Assembly (NCBI GenBank): GCA_030674185.1
Contig: JAPXFY010000022.1
Span: 46,228,898-46,292,897, forward strand
DNA from: Monoplex corrugatus
Taxonomy: Eukaryota; Mollusca; Gastropoda; Littorinimorpha; Ranellidae
Direction of reading: 5' to 3'
Length of the DNA stretch: 64,000 nt
Part shown: positions 11,826-22,600 of the stretch, in pieces
How the letters are laid out: each line of letters opens with the position of its first letter
Numbering within the stretch: the stretch's first letter is position 1
Translations under genes and position numbers: made by a program
Notes under the pieces: model-generated
Told to the model about the DNA's origin: nothing
The model's input: the letters and a program-made list of their open reading frames with translations, nothing else
Database searches by the model: none

Positions 11826-12167
11826 CCCCCCCCCCCCTGTCAAACCCTAAATGGTGGTCTGGATGTTTACTTTTTGTGACAAGATGATAAACTGAGCTCC
11901 CTTGTGCAGTGTGCACTTACTGTTTGTTAAAGTTCCTCCCCCCCCCAGCAAAAACTCAAAGAGAAAATCCACTGTGATAAATAAAAAATACACACGTTCA
12001 CAGAATAAAAGAAAAGAGGTGGTGTAATTCTACGGTGATATGCTTTCTATGGATAGAACAAATTACATTTCATATGGAAAAATATTTTGACAAAACTAGA
12101 ACCAAAACAAAACACAACAAACAAACAAACAAAACGATGCAATCCAATCCAATCTAAGAAGACCTAC

Positions 12168-12324
12168 CTCCCATACTAAATGGCGTCAACATGTCAGCAT
12201 ACTGGGCCCTGAATCGGTCACTGTCTGTTGAAATCTGTTGTCCAGGTTTGCGGTTGCGGTGATCAACCACAATGAAGTTGGGGTCCATAATGCACAGCTT
12301 TGGGCCAAGGGATGTCTTGATCAC
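12168..12324 (-). CDS. SACS: Sacsin exon H: ATPase segment after the glycine box
   Basis: A 157-base exon read as VIKTSLGPKLCIMDPNFIV and then TDSDRFRAQYADMLTPFSMG, matching the sacsin order ...LCIxDPHx...PGxxxxDLDxxFxxQFxDMLxPY. Donor GGAG|gtaggt at 12167 gives phase 1, which fits exon I. The acceptor is less certain: atatcag|GTG is taken because it is phase 0, but gtgatcaag|ACA eleven bases inward is possible. A decayed copy of this exon lies at 13325-13440. Confidence 0.88.
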
Positions 12325-12708
12325 CTGATATACAGCTGCCATTTCATTGTTCAAATTTCAAAAGCTACAGACATTTATACAGACTAGACTGGCAACCCAG
12401 CAAACTCCTGACCAATGATAGCCTCAGTATGAACTCCTATGTGTTTTGTCAGATTAACTAACACCATTATATGCCACAACTAATGCTGAGGTAAGTGAAA
12501 CATTGTCATTTGGTAAAAGATATTGTACTTATGTAGCAAGGGTTTATTCCCGTTCATATCACTGACCAAACAAAAACCTTTCATGTGCCTTTTACGTTCT
12601 GCTTCAGTCTTAGGCATTTTTCATTGTTCAAATTCAAGTTTGTACGATAGCCCAGAGCCAACTAGAGCCATATCTGAGCTAACATGTTAAAAACAACTCC
12701 AAGTTTAG

Positions 12709-12900
12709 TTAACTCTTTGACTCCTGCACCCTACCCACCAACTGTAAAAATGTAACCACTTGACTCCCTCACCCTATCCACCAGCTTCCTGCAAGAAGCT
12801 AGTGGATAAGATGAGTGAGTCAAAGGGTTGTTTTTACTTTGCTTAGCATGGTTGACAATGCAGAATGCTGATGGACAAGAGTGCAGGGGTCAAAGGTTAA
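12709..12900. mobile_element. TTAA-flanked MITE, copy 1
   Basis: Begins ttaactctttgactcctgca and ends with the inverse gtgcaggggtcaaaggttaa. Terminal inverted repeats of about 22 bases plus TTAA at both ends are the pattern of piggyBac-type non-autonomous elements. The inside can also fold (agcttcctgcaagaagct). No transposase. A second copy is at 32122-32286. Confidence 0.75.
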
Positions 12901-13324
12901 AAAGACAACAGGTGAAAACCAAACTCACAATTCAAGTTCATGGTGTTTATACCCCAGCCCAAATGCAGGTAGATCACTGCTTAATACCATGTTAAAAAAA
13001 GACAAGCCTAAGTTTGATTTAAGCAACAATAGTTAAAAACGAAATGCGTCGTCTTCTCCATTCCAAACAATCTGCCATCTGACTGCTCACCATCTTCTGT
13101 TTCTCTAATAAAAGAAACCTACCACAGAATGGAACTGAAGCACACTGAATTACACAGCAACATGATTTAGTTCTGTATGCTCATGAGCTCTGGGGCCTAC
13201 TCAGGTGATCAAACCACAGAATGTAACAGGGCTAGTTTCCCCGTCTCTCTGCCCATGTCTATGCTTAAGATTTCGGTAGATTGACAGATATTAAGAAAAC
13301 AAAGTCTTATTATATATTTTACTA

Positions 13325-13440
13325 TTTGATGTCCATGTTTGTGATTGTGATGATCAGCCACAATAAAGCAGGGAACAATGAGACACTACATCCGGCAAAA
13401 ATAATGTCCTGTTGATCTGAAACACGGCTGCCATTACAAG
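13325..13440 (-). pseudogene. Decayed duplicate of sacsin exon H
   Basis: Minus-strand aatggcagccgtgtttcag and attgtggctgatcatcacaa correspond to aatggcagctgtatatcag and attgtggttgatcaccgcaa of exon H and its acceptor. About 1.1 kb upstream of the real exon. The coding middle is scrambled and CpG sites in the real exon appear here as TpG/CpA, as expected for an unconstrained copy. Confidence 0.7.
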
Positions 13441-14009
13441 ATTGTACTTGTGGTTATGGTCGCACTATTTTCAGTGCCATTTCCGGGGCAATGATCCCAC
13501 ACTAAATGTTCTGCCTCCTCTCAACATACCACCAAACCCAAATTCATCGAGTTCATCCAGCAGAACTCTCTTAATGCCACTAGTCAACTAAAACCACCAA
13601 CCATGACAAACTGTTTAGATAATCGCAAATTGACCCTGGAATTGAATCTCAACAAAACATGCCAAGCAACTTTGGCAAAACAAAATCCTTAGCGACACAT
13701 ATACACTCCACAGACATACATATACAGAAATCTTGTTCTGAGCAGTCACAGATATTGGGAGCAGATGTTCCAAAATTCATGAAATACAAGAAATTAATCT
13801 GAAATGACTATGGAATGCGTTGTACATAGAATTATTGGAACTAACGCCATACTGAAAGAAATGAGACTTGTGAATTTTTTATTGTGATTTTGTTTGGAAA
13901 CAAAAGGTAATACTGATCATGTATTTTGAAAACATTTTAATATGAAATAATTCTTGGTAAGGCTGGAAAAAATCTTTAAAAATTAGAATTCATCACTTAT
14001 GCATATATC

Positions 14010-14250
14010 AGATTGGCTGAAAAAATGGTGAACTTGGAAAAACTGATATTTTATTAGACTGGCTGAAAACATGGTGAACTTGGAAGACTGATATTTTATA
14101 AGACTGGCTGAAAACATGGTGAACTTGGAACTGATATTTTATTAGACTGGCGGAAAACATGGTGAACTTGGAAGACTGATATTTTATAAGACTGGCTGAA
14201 AACATGGTGAACTTGGAACTGATATTTTATTAGACTGGCGGAAAACATGG
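14010..14250. repeat. Minisatellite, 41/45-bp unit, about 5-6 copies
   Basis: Unit contains ggctgaaaacatggtgaact then tggaa(gact)gatattttat. Two length variants alternate, differing by a gact indel. Confidence 0.9.
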
Positions 14251-14312
14251 TGGACTTGAAATTGACAAAATATGCTCACAGATTCAGCATTTGATTTAAC
14301 TATCCTTCTAGG

Positions 14313-14570
14313 AAAAATGTACATACATAAATGCAAATTTGAAAAGACTGTACTAAATATATTTCCCTTCAAAAGTTATCTCGCCACAAAATATTGCACA
14401 CAAGAATATAATACAGAACTGATGTGGAACCTATACATATGAAATGTACATACATAAATGCAAATTTGAAAAGACTGTACCAATATATATTTCCCTTCAA
14501 AAGTTATCTCGCCACAAAATATTGCACACAAGAATATAATACAGAACTGATGTGGAACCTAAACATATGA
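14313..14570. repeat. Tandem duplication of about 128 bp
   Basis: The segment starting aaatgtacatacataaatgc is repeated once head to tail with only a few changes (14313 and 14441). Confidence 0.9.
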
Positions 14571-15237
14571 AAAACGAAATGGCTGCCATACTGACCATTG
14601 TGTCTATTCAATTTCTGATGCACGTGTTGTCAGTGCACAGGTTGGAGTATGACTGCGAGTCTGACTTATTACTGAACTTCCTATGTATTCTGACAACTTT
14701 ATGTTATCATCTATGCAATCTATTTTTTATTCTTATTCTATTCTTTTTTTTTATTCTAACTTCCTTAAAAATAGCTTTATATAAACAGGAAGGTAAGTTT
14801 GTCTGTCCGTCTGTCTTTTGGTTAACCTGATATTAAATGGTCGTTGAACTGAACTGTGTCCGTCTACTTAAGTCTGTCTGAGACAAAAATGCATGGACCC
14901 TATTATTCTTCCCTTGGTGGAAAATCTGTCTGATGGAAACTGATTTTGATGGACAACCTGTGATTGATTTTTATGAACAATCTATCCCTCCATATTTGAA
15001 AACTATGTCTTAACGGAGATTTATTTTGATGTAAAATCTGTCTTTCCCTAGATAGACAATCTGTCCTAACAAAGACTAATTTTTTTATGGTAAATCTGTC
15101 CTACTCTTTTGATGAGATAAGCTTCACTTGAAAATACAGTATGAATTGTAGTCTTGTTGATCTCAACGTAAACATATTCAGTTCAAACTGCACTGTCCTC
15201 TCAGCCAGACAAGTGTGACCATAGGGCCAAACTACAG

Positions 15238-16018
15238 ATAAAACATGTTTACTATCACTACTATCGTACTATCGTGGCCAAACTACAGACAAAACATGTT
15301 TACTATCACTACTATCGTACTATCGTGGCCAAACTACAGACAAAACATGTTTACTATCACTACTATCGTGGCCAAACTACAGACAAAACATGTTTACTAT
15401 CACTACTATCGTACTATCGTGGCCAAACTACAGACAAAACATGTTTACTATCACTACTATCGTGGCCAAACTACAGACAAAACATGTTTACTATCACTAC
15501 TATCGTGGCCAAACTACAGACAAAACATGTTTACTATCACTACTATTGTACTATCGTGGCCAAACTACAGACAAAACATGTTTACTATCACTACTATCGT
15601 ACTATTATGGCCAAACTACAGACAAAACATGTTTACTATCACTACTATCGTACTATCGTGGCCAAACTACAGACAAAACATGTTTACTATCACTACTATT
15701 GTACTATCGTGGCCAAACTACAGACAAAACATGTTTACTATCACTACTATCGTACTATTATGGCCAAACTACAGACAAAACATGTTTACTATCACTACTA
15801 TTGTACTATCGTGGCCAAACTACAGACAAAACATGTTTACTATCACTACTATCGTACTATTATGGCCAAACTACAGACAAAACATGTTTACTATCACTAC
15901 TATGGTACTATCATGGCCAAACTACAGACAAAACATGTTTACTATCACTACTATCGCACTATCGTGGCCAAACTACAGACAAAACATGTTTACTATCACT
16001 ATTATCGTACTATCGTGG
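15238..16018. repeat. Minisatellite with 43- and 51-bp units, about 16 copies
   Basis: Unit aaactacagacaaaacatgt...actactatc plus cgtggcc; longer units add an 8-base gtactatc. Opens repetitive frames of 250-296 codons on the plus strand in all three phases, which shows they are not real proteins. Confidence 0.95.
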
Positions 16019-16124
16019 TTTGTTGGCAAAGAGGCGGAGCTTCATCCAGCTTTTCAGTCTCATTGCACTAGGATCCACCAAGGCTCGGAGAAAGCTTTTG
16101 TGCCTTTGTCCTCCAGCCTGCCCA

Positions 16125-16250
16125 GCTGTGAATAGGTAAATGATCATCTCAGGTTGGGGAAGATAAAGCAGCAAGGGAAAGGAGATGGGCACTATGACTG
16201 TAACCACAAGTATGGTGCGTAGAAAACACCTCTTTCTCGAGGGACCTTGA
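16125..16250. repeat. Short interspersed repeat (gtgaatgggtacctg family), copy
   Basis: Contains cagctgtgaataggtaa, ggttggggaagataaagcag and ggaaaggagatgggcac, shared in order with copies at 22505-22600, 24660-24790, 41715-41780 and 53735-53870. Confidence 0.65.
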
Positions 16251-16761
16251 CTACAGTTACTGGCCCTGGTTAAGTAATTTTTAAAATGTTAGAAGGAAAT
16301 TTCTAATACAGCTCCCCCAAAAGCTATGAAATAAGTAATTTATGCATTACACTTTTTGCAGAAAAATATGTATTTCTTAATGTAAATGTCCTCAAAGTGA
16401 AATTTCTTTTGTTTTCCTCAAACCAACAATTCTGTCGTTTGATCATTTGGCACTTTTCAATTTCCCAATTGGCAAACCATGACGGTAATCAGAGATCTGT
16501 AGAATAATGAAACAACTTATGGAAATTTTTTGACAGGAACATTGGCATTCTTATCTTTCATTTGAACCACATCACTCCTAAGCTTGCATGAAAGCAAGTT
16601 CAGGCCAAATCGCAGCGCGGCAAACCATAAAAATGACCGCCATTCGTCAGAAATGTAGAATCAAATATTAAATGTGCAAAGCCTTACTGAAAACACAGTT
16701 TCATTTGTACTCTTATTTCTTTTGTTATACAACTGATACTACAATAAACTGTTGCCAAGTA

Positions 16762-17047
16762 ATCCAAAACAAGTGTGACTACCCGCGTTCAAGCACACAG
16801 GAACCAGAAAAAACACGAAAGAAGAATAAGAACACGTATTTAATACAACAAGACAAGACAGGCGCAAATTTTTGGCCAACTGGTCTTTGTCAAGCGTAAC
16901 ATTACAAACAAACAAATACCAGATACAAAAATTAGGAGAAAAAGACTGAAACTTCCTTGCTGCTGTGTCCAATTCTTCATTGCTTCAAATTTGCACCTGT
17001 CCTGTCTTGTATTATATACGCGTTCTTATTCTCCTTTCGTATTTTTT
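16762..17047. mobile_element. Penelope-derived fold-back element with 13-bp target duplication
   Basis: Two inverted arms (16790-16885 and 16985-17047) surround a spacer with the family motif aaaaagactgaaacttcc. Flanked by ctgttgccaagta (16749-16761) and ctgttgcaaagta (17048-17060). The arm contains caaatttttggccaactgg...tttgtcaagcg, also found downstream of the Penelope-like ORF at 51074-52153. Confidence 0.8.
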
Positions 17048-17970
17048 CTGTTGCAAAGTAGTAAAGTTTTAAAAGAGATTCTGGCACTCGACATGGTGGT
17101 CAAGCTGGACATGCCCAGTTTAAAACCATTTGTGTTTTCTATTGCCTCTTCACTGATCGATTTCTGCATAGAATAACTTTTTATCTATTGAAAATATGTT
17201 CACATAAAATCTGAGTTATCTATTTACCCACTTGTCTGATACTTTTCATGGATTAATAGTAACTGATTAAATATTCAAAAATACAGCTAGAATTCCTTTC
17301 AGAAAGGCTTATTCATTAACTTAAATCACTCATAGTTTCGATCTAAATTCAAGTTCATATTGCTTATACCTAGCCGACTGCTAGAGCCATATCAGGACTA
17401 ACACCACGTCAAAAACAACAACCAGGATAAGATAAAAGACAACAGTTTAAAACCATGCTAACCTTGCAAGTCTAAAATGCAATTAAAGAAAAACAAATGT
17501 AAAATTGTATCAGGGGAAATCTACTGATCTCCTGTAAAAACTGGAAATTGCATCAGGAGGGACGTCTCGTTCTTTAAGGAGTCCACCATGTAGTGCTTTT
17601 GTCTCACATCATACAAGTCAGCAATCAGGGAGGAGGTGTCTGATGCTCAACGACTCATCACATGGTATACACCATGGTGCTTCTTCATTTTTCAAAAGGT
17701 ACAAACGAATGTAGGATATGTGACTCGTGTGTAACCTACATAACACTGTCTCTTTCTTATGGTTCCCTGCAGCAGATGGGAGAATTTCAGGCTAGGGCGG
17801 TTTTGGAAAAGTTTGTTATCTGTCTGTTCATTCCAATCCTCCTGCCACAGATTTCTCAAGTAACTTGTGTATTTTGGATTTGACATCTGTGTAAGGAATG
17901 AAAGATTCAGACATTTTTTCCCTTGTGGCGTTCTTGGCCAGGCAGTCAGCCTTTTCAATGCCTCCAATAA

Positions 17971-19545
17971 TAATAATAATAATATAATAATAATAATAAT
18001 GAAGCATTTGTATAGCGCACTCCTCCAACAAGATGCCAGAGCTCTGTGCACTTAACAGACGTTATCATAAGCAGCAATCCATGATAGACAAGCAACAGTG
18101 ATGTACAAATCAAGTCAAAATTAAAAATAGTGATAGATAACACATTGGTAACTTGTTATAAAAAACCTAAGCAACATTAAGTTAAGGATAAAGGATCACA
18201 CACACACACACAACCACACACACACACCACACACCGCGCGCGCGCGCATAGACGCAGACACACATACACACGCACTGATTCAATCACTCACTCACTCACA
18301 TACACACATACAAACCTGAACACAGATATACATACACAAGAGATTAATTATACAATCATTACTAAATAACATGTCACTTAATAAACAACACGAAGCAGCA
18401 CACGAGACAGCCAAATAAGCTAGACATTAAAGGGTAGGCCAGAAGAATTTAAAGGTTATAGTATTTCTTGAAAAGGTGAGTTTTCAGAGCTTTTTTGAAA
18501 GACGGAGTTGATGAGATTTCTCTAATTTCACGTGGAAGGGAATTCCATGTTTTGGGGGCTGCAAAGGAGAAAGAACGTTGTCCAAAGGTAGCAGTTCTGA
18601 CATGAGGAACGTTAAGTATTTTTGAATCAGAAGAGGAACGAAGTTGACGTGATGGTGTGTATACAGAGAGAAGGTTTGAGAGGTAGAGAGGTGCAGTTCC
18701 AGAGAAAAAGGAATGGCAGAGAGTTGAAAGTTTGTAATCAATCCTTGCTTGGATAGGAAGCCAATGCAGATTTTTGAGGAGAGGTTGTACATGATCATAT
18801 TTGGATGCCTTCAGTACCATTCTTGCAGCAGAATTCTGAACTTTCTGAAGCTTATCAAGATAATGTTTGGAGCAGCCTGATAGAATTGAATTACAGTAAT
18901 CTAATTTTGACAAGACAAGGGCAGATACCAGAGTTTTTTTGGTATTAGCTGAGGTGAGATGACGAATTGAACTAATGCGACGTAGTTCAAGATAGGCTGA
19001 ACGGCACACATGTTTAATGTGTAAGTCGACACTCATGTTCTCTGTCATTTGAAAGCCAAGATTACGAGCAGATGGAGAAAAGGTGACATCATTGCCACAA
19101 ACTGATATGGACTTAGGCTGCTGATGAGAAGGATGTTTTGATGATGAATGAAGAAATAATGCTTCAGTTTTGTCATCATTGAGTTTGAGTTTATTTTGAA
19201 GCATCCAGGATTTGATGTCAAGAATACATTTTTCTAAGGAAGATACTGATGGTGACATGTTGGTTGGAGGAGCAGAGACATACAGCTGAGTGTCGTCGGC
19301 AAATGATTGGGAATTGATTGAGTGAGACTTAATCAGGTCTGCAAGAGGTTTTGTATAGAGGATGAAAAGAACAGGTCCAAGCACAGATCCTTGTGGAACA
19401 CCACAAGTTAAATCTTTGTATCCAGAACAGCAGTCTTTGATGGAAACAGATTGTGTTCGGTGAGACAGATAGGATGTGAACCATTTTAGCACTGTACCAG
19501 AGATGCCAAAAGCAAACTGGAGTCTCTTTAGGAGGACATGATGGT
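17971..19545 (-). mobile_element. CR1/L2-like non-LTR retrotransposon, 5' truncated, nested
   Basis: Minus strand. The 3' end reads gcgctatacaaatgcttc then (ATT)n, a common end for this group. Target duplication caataa (17965-17970 and 19546-19551) is short and partly overlaps the ATT tail, so its length is uncertain. The 3' UTR carries CA and GCGC microsatellites (18195-18310). Confidence 0.82.
18449..19492 (-). CDS. Reverse transcriptase C-terminal part (CR1/L2-like)
   Basis: An uninterrupted 347-codon frame: GVPQGSVLGPVLFILYT, then the catalytic FADDTQLYVS, then the thumb block LDYCNSILSG...LQKVQNSAARMV...LHWLPI, and the C-terminal GQRSFSFAAPKTWNSLP. The palm's N-terminal half is missing, so it cannot be active. 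Lack of stops suggests a recent insertion. No own promoter can be seen; the ATG is internal to the original ORF. Confidence 0.9.
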   Translation of the reverse strand: MLKWFTSYLSHRTQSVSIKDCCSGYKDLTCGVPQGSVLGPVLFILYTKPLADLIKSHSINSQSFADDTQLYVSAPPTNMSPSVSSLEKCILDIKSWMLQNKLKLNDDKTEALFLHSSSKHPSHQQPKSISVCGNDVTFSPSARNLGFQMTENMSVDLHIKHVCRSAYLELRRISSIRHLTSANTKKTLVSALVLSKLDYCNSILSGCSKHYLDKLQKVQNSAARMVLKASKYDHVQPLLKNLHWLPIQARIDYKLSTLCHSFFSGTAPLYLSNLLSVYTPSRQLRSSSDSKILNVPHVRTATFGQRSFSFAAPKTWNSLPREIREISSTPSFKKALKTHLFKKYYNL

Positions 19546-20451
19546 CAATAACAACATGGCCAGGAATCCAGGCAAAAACAATCCGATAACCTTCACTTCT
19601 ATTGTTCTAAGAGAAAAAAAAATCTGATTAACTTCAGAAGCTCAGGGTGACTAGTGTTTCTGCCAGCAATTGCCTGCAAAGCAGAAAAATGAGAAAATAT
19701 TTATGCTTGGATTTGGACACCATTTTCAGTGCCAAAACCAGAGCAGTCAGCTCAGCAGTATAAACAGAACTGTCAGACGGCAGCAGCAGCACCACCTTCA
19801 TCAGACTTGGATCCATCAGTGAAGATTCTGTGGGATGACGGAAATTTCTGACACAATTCTGCATAAAACGACTCGTATGCCAGTGACTGGTACAGTCTTT
19901 ACAGAAGGAAGTAAGACGAAAACAGACCTTCGGTGTTTTCCAGGTCCACGGTGGGATGTCTGGAAATTTCGAGAGAAGTCATCGTTAACAACTGCTAAAT
20001 TTCTATCTGCCTTTTCCATATGAGGACAGATACAGAAAGTGAATATTATGGAAAATGATGTAAACTACAACAATCTGAGTTCTACACGGATTTTTCTGAT
20101 ATATGTTTGTATCTGCTGTATGGCCTGTAAGGTAAGCACCGCTAAGCTTGCAGGAAGAAACACATATTTGGCCCTGCAAGTTTTCCACAGTTGACTCCTA
20201 AGCACACTTGCAGGGCTGTCACTGCGGTTCACTCACGGTGTATATAAGGAGGCAAGTGTGTGTTTCATGGGTTCTCCTCTGGTCTGGTCGAGCATGGTTG
20301 AATGAAACAAAGAGAGTGACCATCACCAGCTCTGCCTTCCCTTGGTCTTAAAGTTGATGTCTTGACCATTTAGCTCCTCTGTGACTTTTGGGAAAGGGGA
20401 CAACCCTTACTTTATTATTGTACTAATTGACACAGTTGCTATATCACCTAC

Positions 20452-20542
20452 CTGCGAAGTTGGTCCAGCGTCAGGTACCACAGTGGTCCAAAAACAGGGT
20501 GTGTCGGTCAGGTTGTACATCGCATTGAACCCAACACCAAAC
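20452..20542 (-). CDS. SACS: Sacsin exon G: glycine box of the ATPase domain
   Basis: A 91-base exon, phase 2 in and 0 out. Joined to exon F it gives KFGVGFNAMYNLTDTPCF, the G2 box and following helix of the sacsin ATPase. The distal part (TTVVPDAGPTSQ) does not match the usual FxSGxxLxxxDP path and may be a lineage insert, or an alternative donor (CTGTG|gtacct) may be used upstream; the phase-0 donor CAG|gtaggt looks stronger. A 59-bp minisatellite starts about 20 bases upstream of the acceptor. Confidence 0.85.
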
Positions 20543-20564
20543 CTCAGTAAATAAAGACAAATAT

Positions 20565-20860
20565 AATCCATATTGTGTCTAGATTTTGCTTGAGAGAGAT
20601 TCACTATTCTCTGACAATTATAATCCATATTGTGAGTCTGGATTTTGCTTGAGAGAGATTCACTATTCTCTGATAATTATGATCCATATTGTGAGTCTGG
20701 ATTTTGTTTGAGAGAGATTCACTATTCTCTGACAATTATAATCCATATTGTGAGTCTGGATTTTGTTTGAGAGAGATTCACTATTCTCTGACAACTATAA
20801 TCCATATTGTGAGTCTGGATTTTGTTTGAGAGAGATTCACTATTCTCTGACAACTACCTT
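20565..20860. repeat. 59-bp minisatellite, about 5 copies
   Basis: Unit contains gagagattcactattctctg and aattataatccatattgtga. Its left end is about 20 bases from the acceptor of sacsin exon G. Confidence 0.93.
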
Positions 20861-20974
20861 TGTATCAGATCCATCACAGCAACCAGCAATTACCTGGCAG
20901 ACTCAGACTGCTTAGGCCTCTGCAAAACCTGCAAAACTCTTATGTGCTGGTACGTTTTGCTACACTGTGGCTGG

Positions 20975-21280
20975 ACTTGAACTTGACACATTAGATCTTA
21001 TGTTCACAGCTCCATCAAACTGGTTAAACTTGATACGTCAGATCTTATGTTCACAGCTCCATCAAACTGGTTAAACTTGATACGTCAGATCTTATGTTCA
21101 CAGCTCCATCAAACTGGTTAAACTTGATACGTCAGATCTTATGTTCACAGCTCCATCAAACTGGTTAAACTTGATACGTCAGATCTTATGTTCACAGCTC
21201 CATCAAACTGGTTAAACTTGATACGTCAGATCTTATGTTCACAGCTCCATCAAACTGGTTAAACTTGATATGTCAGATCT
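20975..21280. repeat. 47-bp minisatellite, about 6 copies
   Basis: Nearly identical units with cagatcttatgttcacagct then ccatcaaactggttaaactt. One further scrap is at 21612-21635, beyond the palindrome, suggesting the palindrome inserted into the array. Confidence 0.93.
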
Positions 21281-21282
21281 TA

Positions 21283-21569
21283 TTAATCCAAGGACATAAC
21301 TCTTGAGAATTATCTCCCATGTTGTACTTCTCTAATCTAACACAGTTTGCGCTACCCATTCAGCTAGCATAGAAGCAGACACAAAGTACAAAAACAGTGT
21401 TCTTCAGCTAGCATAGAAGCAGACACAAAGTACAAAAACAGTGTTCTGAGCTTATTGTTTTTGTACTTTGTGTCTGCTTCTATGCTAGCTGAATGGGCAT
21501 CGCAAATTGTGTTAGATTAGAGAAGTACAACATGGGAGATAATTCTCAAGAGTTATGTCCATGGATTAA
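21283..21569. mobile_element. Palindromic fold-back element (arms about 130 bp)
   Basis: Ends ttaatccaaggacataactc and its inverse gagttatgtccatggattaa. The inner arms share cagctagcatagaagcagac and its inverse. One arm has a 44-base internal duplication. No coding capacity. It sits at the edge of the 47-bp minisatellite. Confidence 0.85.
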
Positions 21570-22504
21570 TATTATAAAAATTCTCCCTGCTTCCCTCTTA
21601 TTTCTTTGGTATCAGATCTTATGTTCACAGCTCTATCAAGTCAGCCAGCCAAAATGTATTGTACTCTCTGTGTCACTGGGAAAAATGCATATGAAAACCT
21701 TAACTTCATGGTGAGAAAGATTTTCATTTCAACCACTACACCGACCATTGTGTCATGCCATTTTTTTCACTCTGGATTAATCATGTGTATAGAGATATTA
21801 TGTTTAGCTTTTGTTGGTCCTCTGTAAATAGCACACATTTCCTTTTCATGAAAACCATCCATCCTTTTTATTTGATCATCCATCAAACATGAGTTTTAAG
21901 CTAATTCGCATGTTCTTTTAAAAAACGAAAACCACTTTAAGATCAATCTATGCCAGAATTACAAGCTTTTAAGGACAGTACACCAAAAACTTACTATATT
22001 CAGAAAATCTAGATTAAGTATCAAAAATGTTCATTAACAACCAATAAACAGCATTAAGATAAGTAAATATTTCATAGACAAAATCATGGCTTCTGTGGCA
22101 TCAGTGCATATGGAATTCATTCCGAGCATGAAGACATCACCTTACACGAAGAAACTGAATTTTACTAACACATATCTCATAGACCCTGTGAGCTTGTGTA
22201 AAACCACAGGTGTTGGGGAGGTCTTGAGATAGGAAGGCAAGATGGACAAGATGTATTAAAGACAGAACATGAGAAACACTGACACCAGTAGAATGATTGG
22301 AGCATCAGAGTGAGCAGCAGACAAGGCAGTTTATAAGATGCCGATTGGGCTGGAGACATAAAATCTTGTGTCCATGGCTCATCTGATAAGCCAGTCAGCC
22401 CACAAGATTGACATGTTACCAGTTGAAAACTAGAGACTTGGTCAACGGACAGGTATACTGCATGAGTTTGACCCCCACTCAGGACAAACTGTGTGTGCAG
22501 CCTA

Positions 22505-22600
22505 CCGTCTACCCAGCTGTGAACGAGAGCCTTATCCTTTTCAGGCTTAGTGAAGATAAAGCAGTGACAGAGAGGAGATGGGTCTCACCTGTCTCACCTG
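22505..22600. repeat. Short interspersed repeat (gtgaatgggtacctg family), copy
   Basis: Contains cccagctgtgaacgaga, gtgaagataaagcagtgaca and gaggagatggg in family order. Abuts the 3' side of the LINE ORF. Confidence 0.55.

Larger units (their letters stand above)
9135..12167 (-). other. Intron H-I
   Basis: About 3 kb. A 59-bp segment is tandemly doubled at 9226-9325. The stretch 9330-9920 shows only AT-rich intron sequence. An antisense RTE scrap (9925-10040), a half fold-back (10225-10365), a fragment of the SINE-like family (10680-10775) and the 30-bp minisatellite (11035-11825) follow. Two C-runs sit at 11823-11838 and 11938-11946. Confidence 0.85.
17345..20020 (-). mobile_element. RNase H-bearing non-LTR retrotransposon, copy 2, split by an insertion
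   Basis: Colinear with copy 1. The 3' half is 17345-17970 (CLAKNATREKM near 17900) and the 5' half is 19552-20020, with the N-terminal RNase H motif FTDGSK in a broken frame and AWIPGH just at the break. The CR1/L2-like LINE at 17971-19545 separates the two halves, cutting the RNase H between GHV and the NEKAD block. Confidence 0.8.
12325..20451 (-). other. Intron G-H
   Basis: About 8.1 kb. Holds a LINE-tail scrap (12645-12700), a TTAA MITE (12709-12900), a decayed exon copy (13325-13440), three tandem arrays (14010-14250, 14313-14570, 15238-16018), a short repeat (16125-16250), a Penelope-type fold-back (16762-17047), and an RNase H LINE broken by a CR1/L2-like LINE (17345-20020). I see nothing further in 12905-13320, 13440-14000, 14570-15235, 16250-16760 and 20020-20230 apart from AT-rich DNA. 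Near 20243 a gtatataaggagg motif could be an old promoter of a mobile element. Confidence 0.85.

Noticed and set aside
15245..16139. Long plus-strand reading frames of 250-296 codons
   Set aside because: All three phases are open because the 43/51-bp repeat lacks stops; translations are the same repeat in different frames.
20235..20260. gtatataaggagg as a host gene promoter
   Set aside because: No plus-strand gene follows; it lies within the intron and may belong to mobile-element debris.
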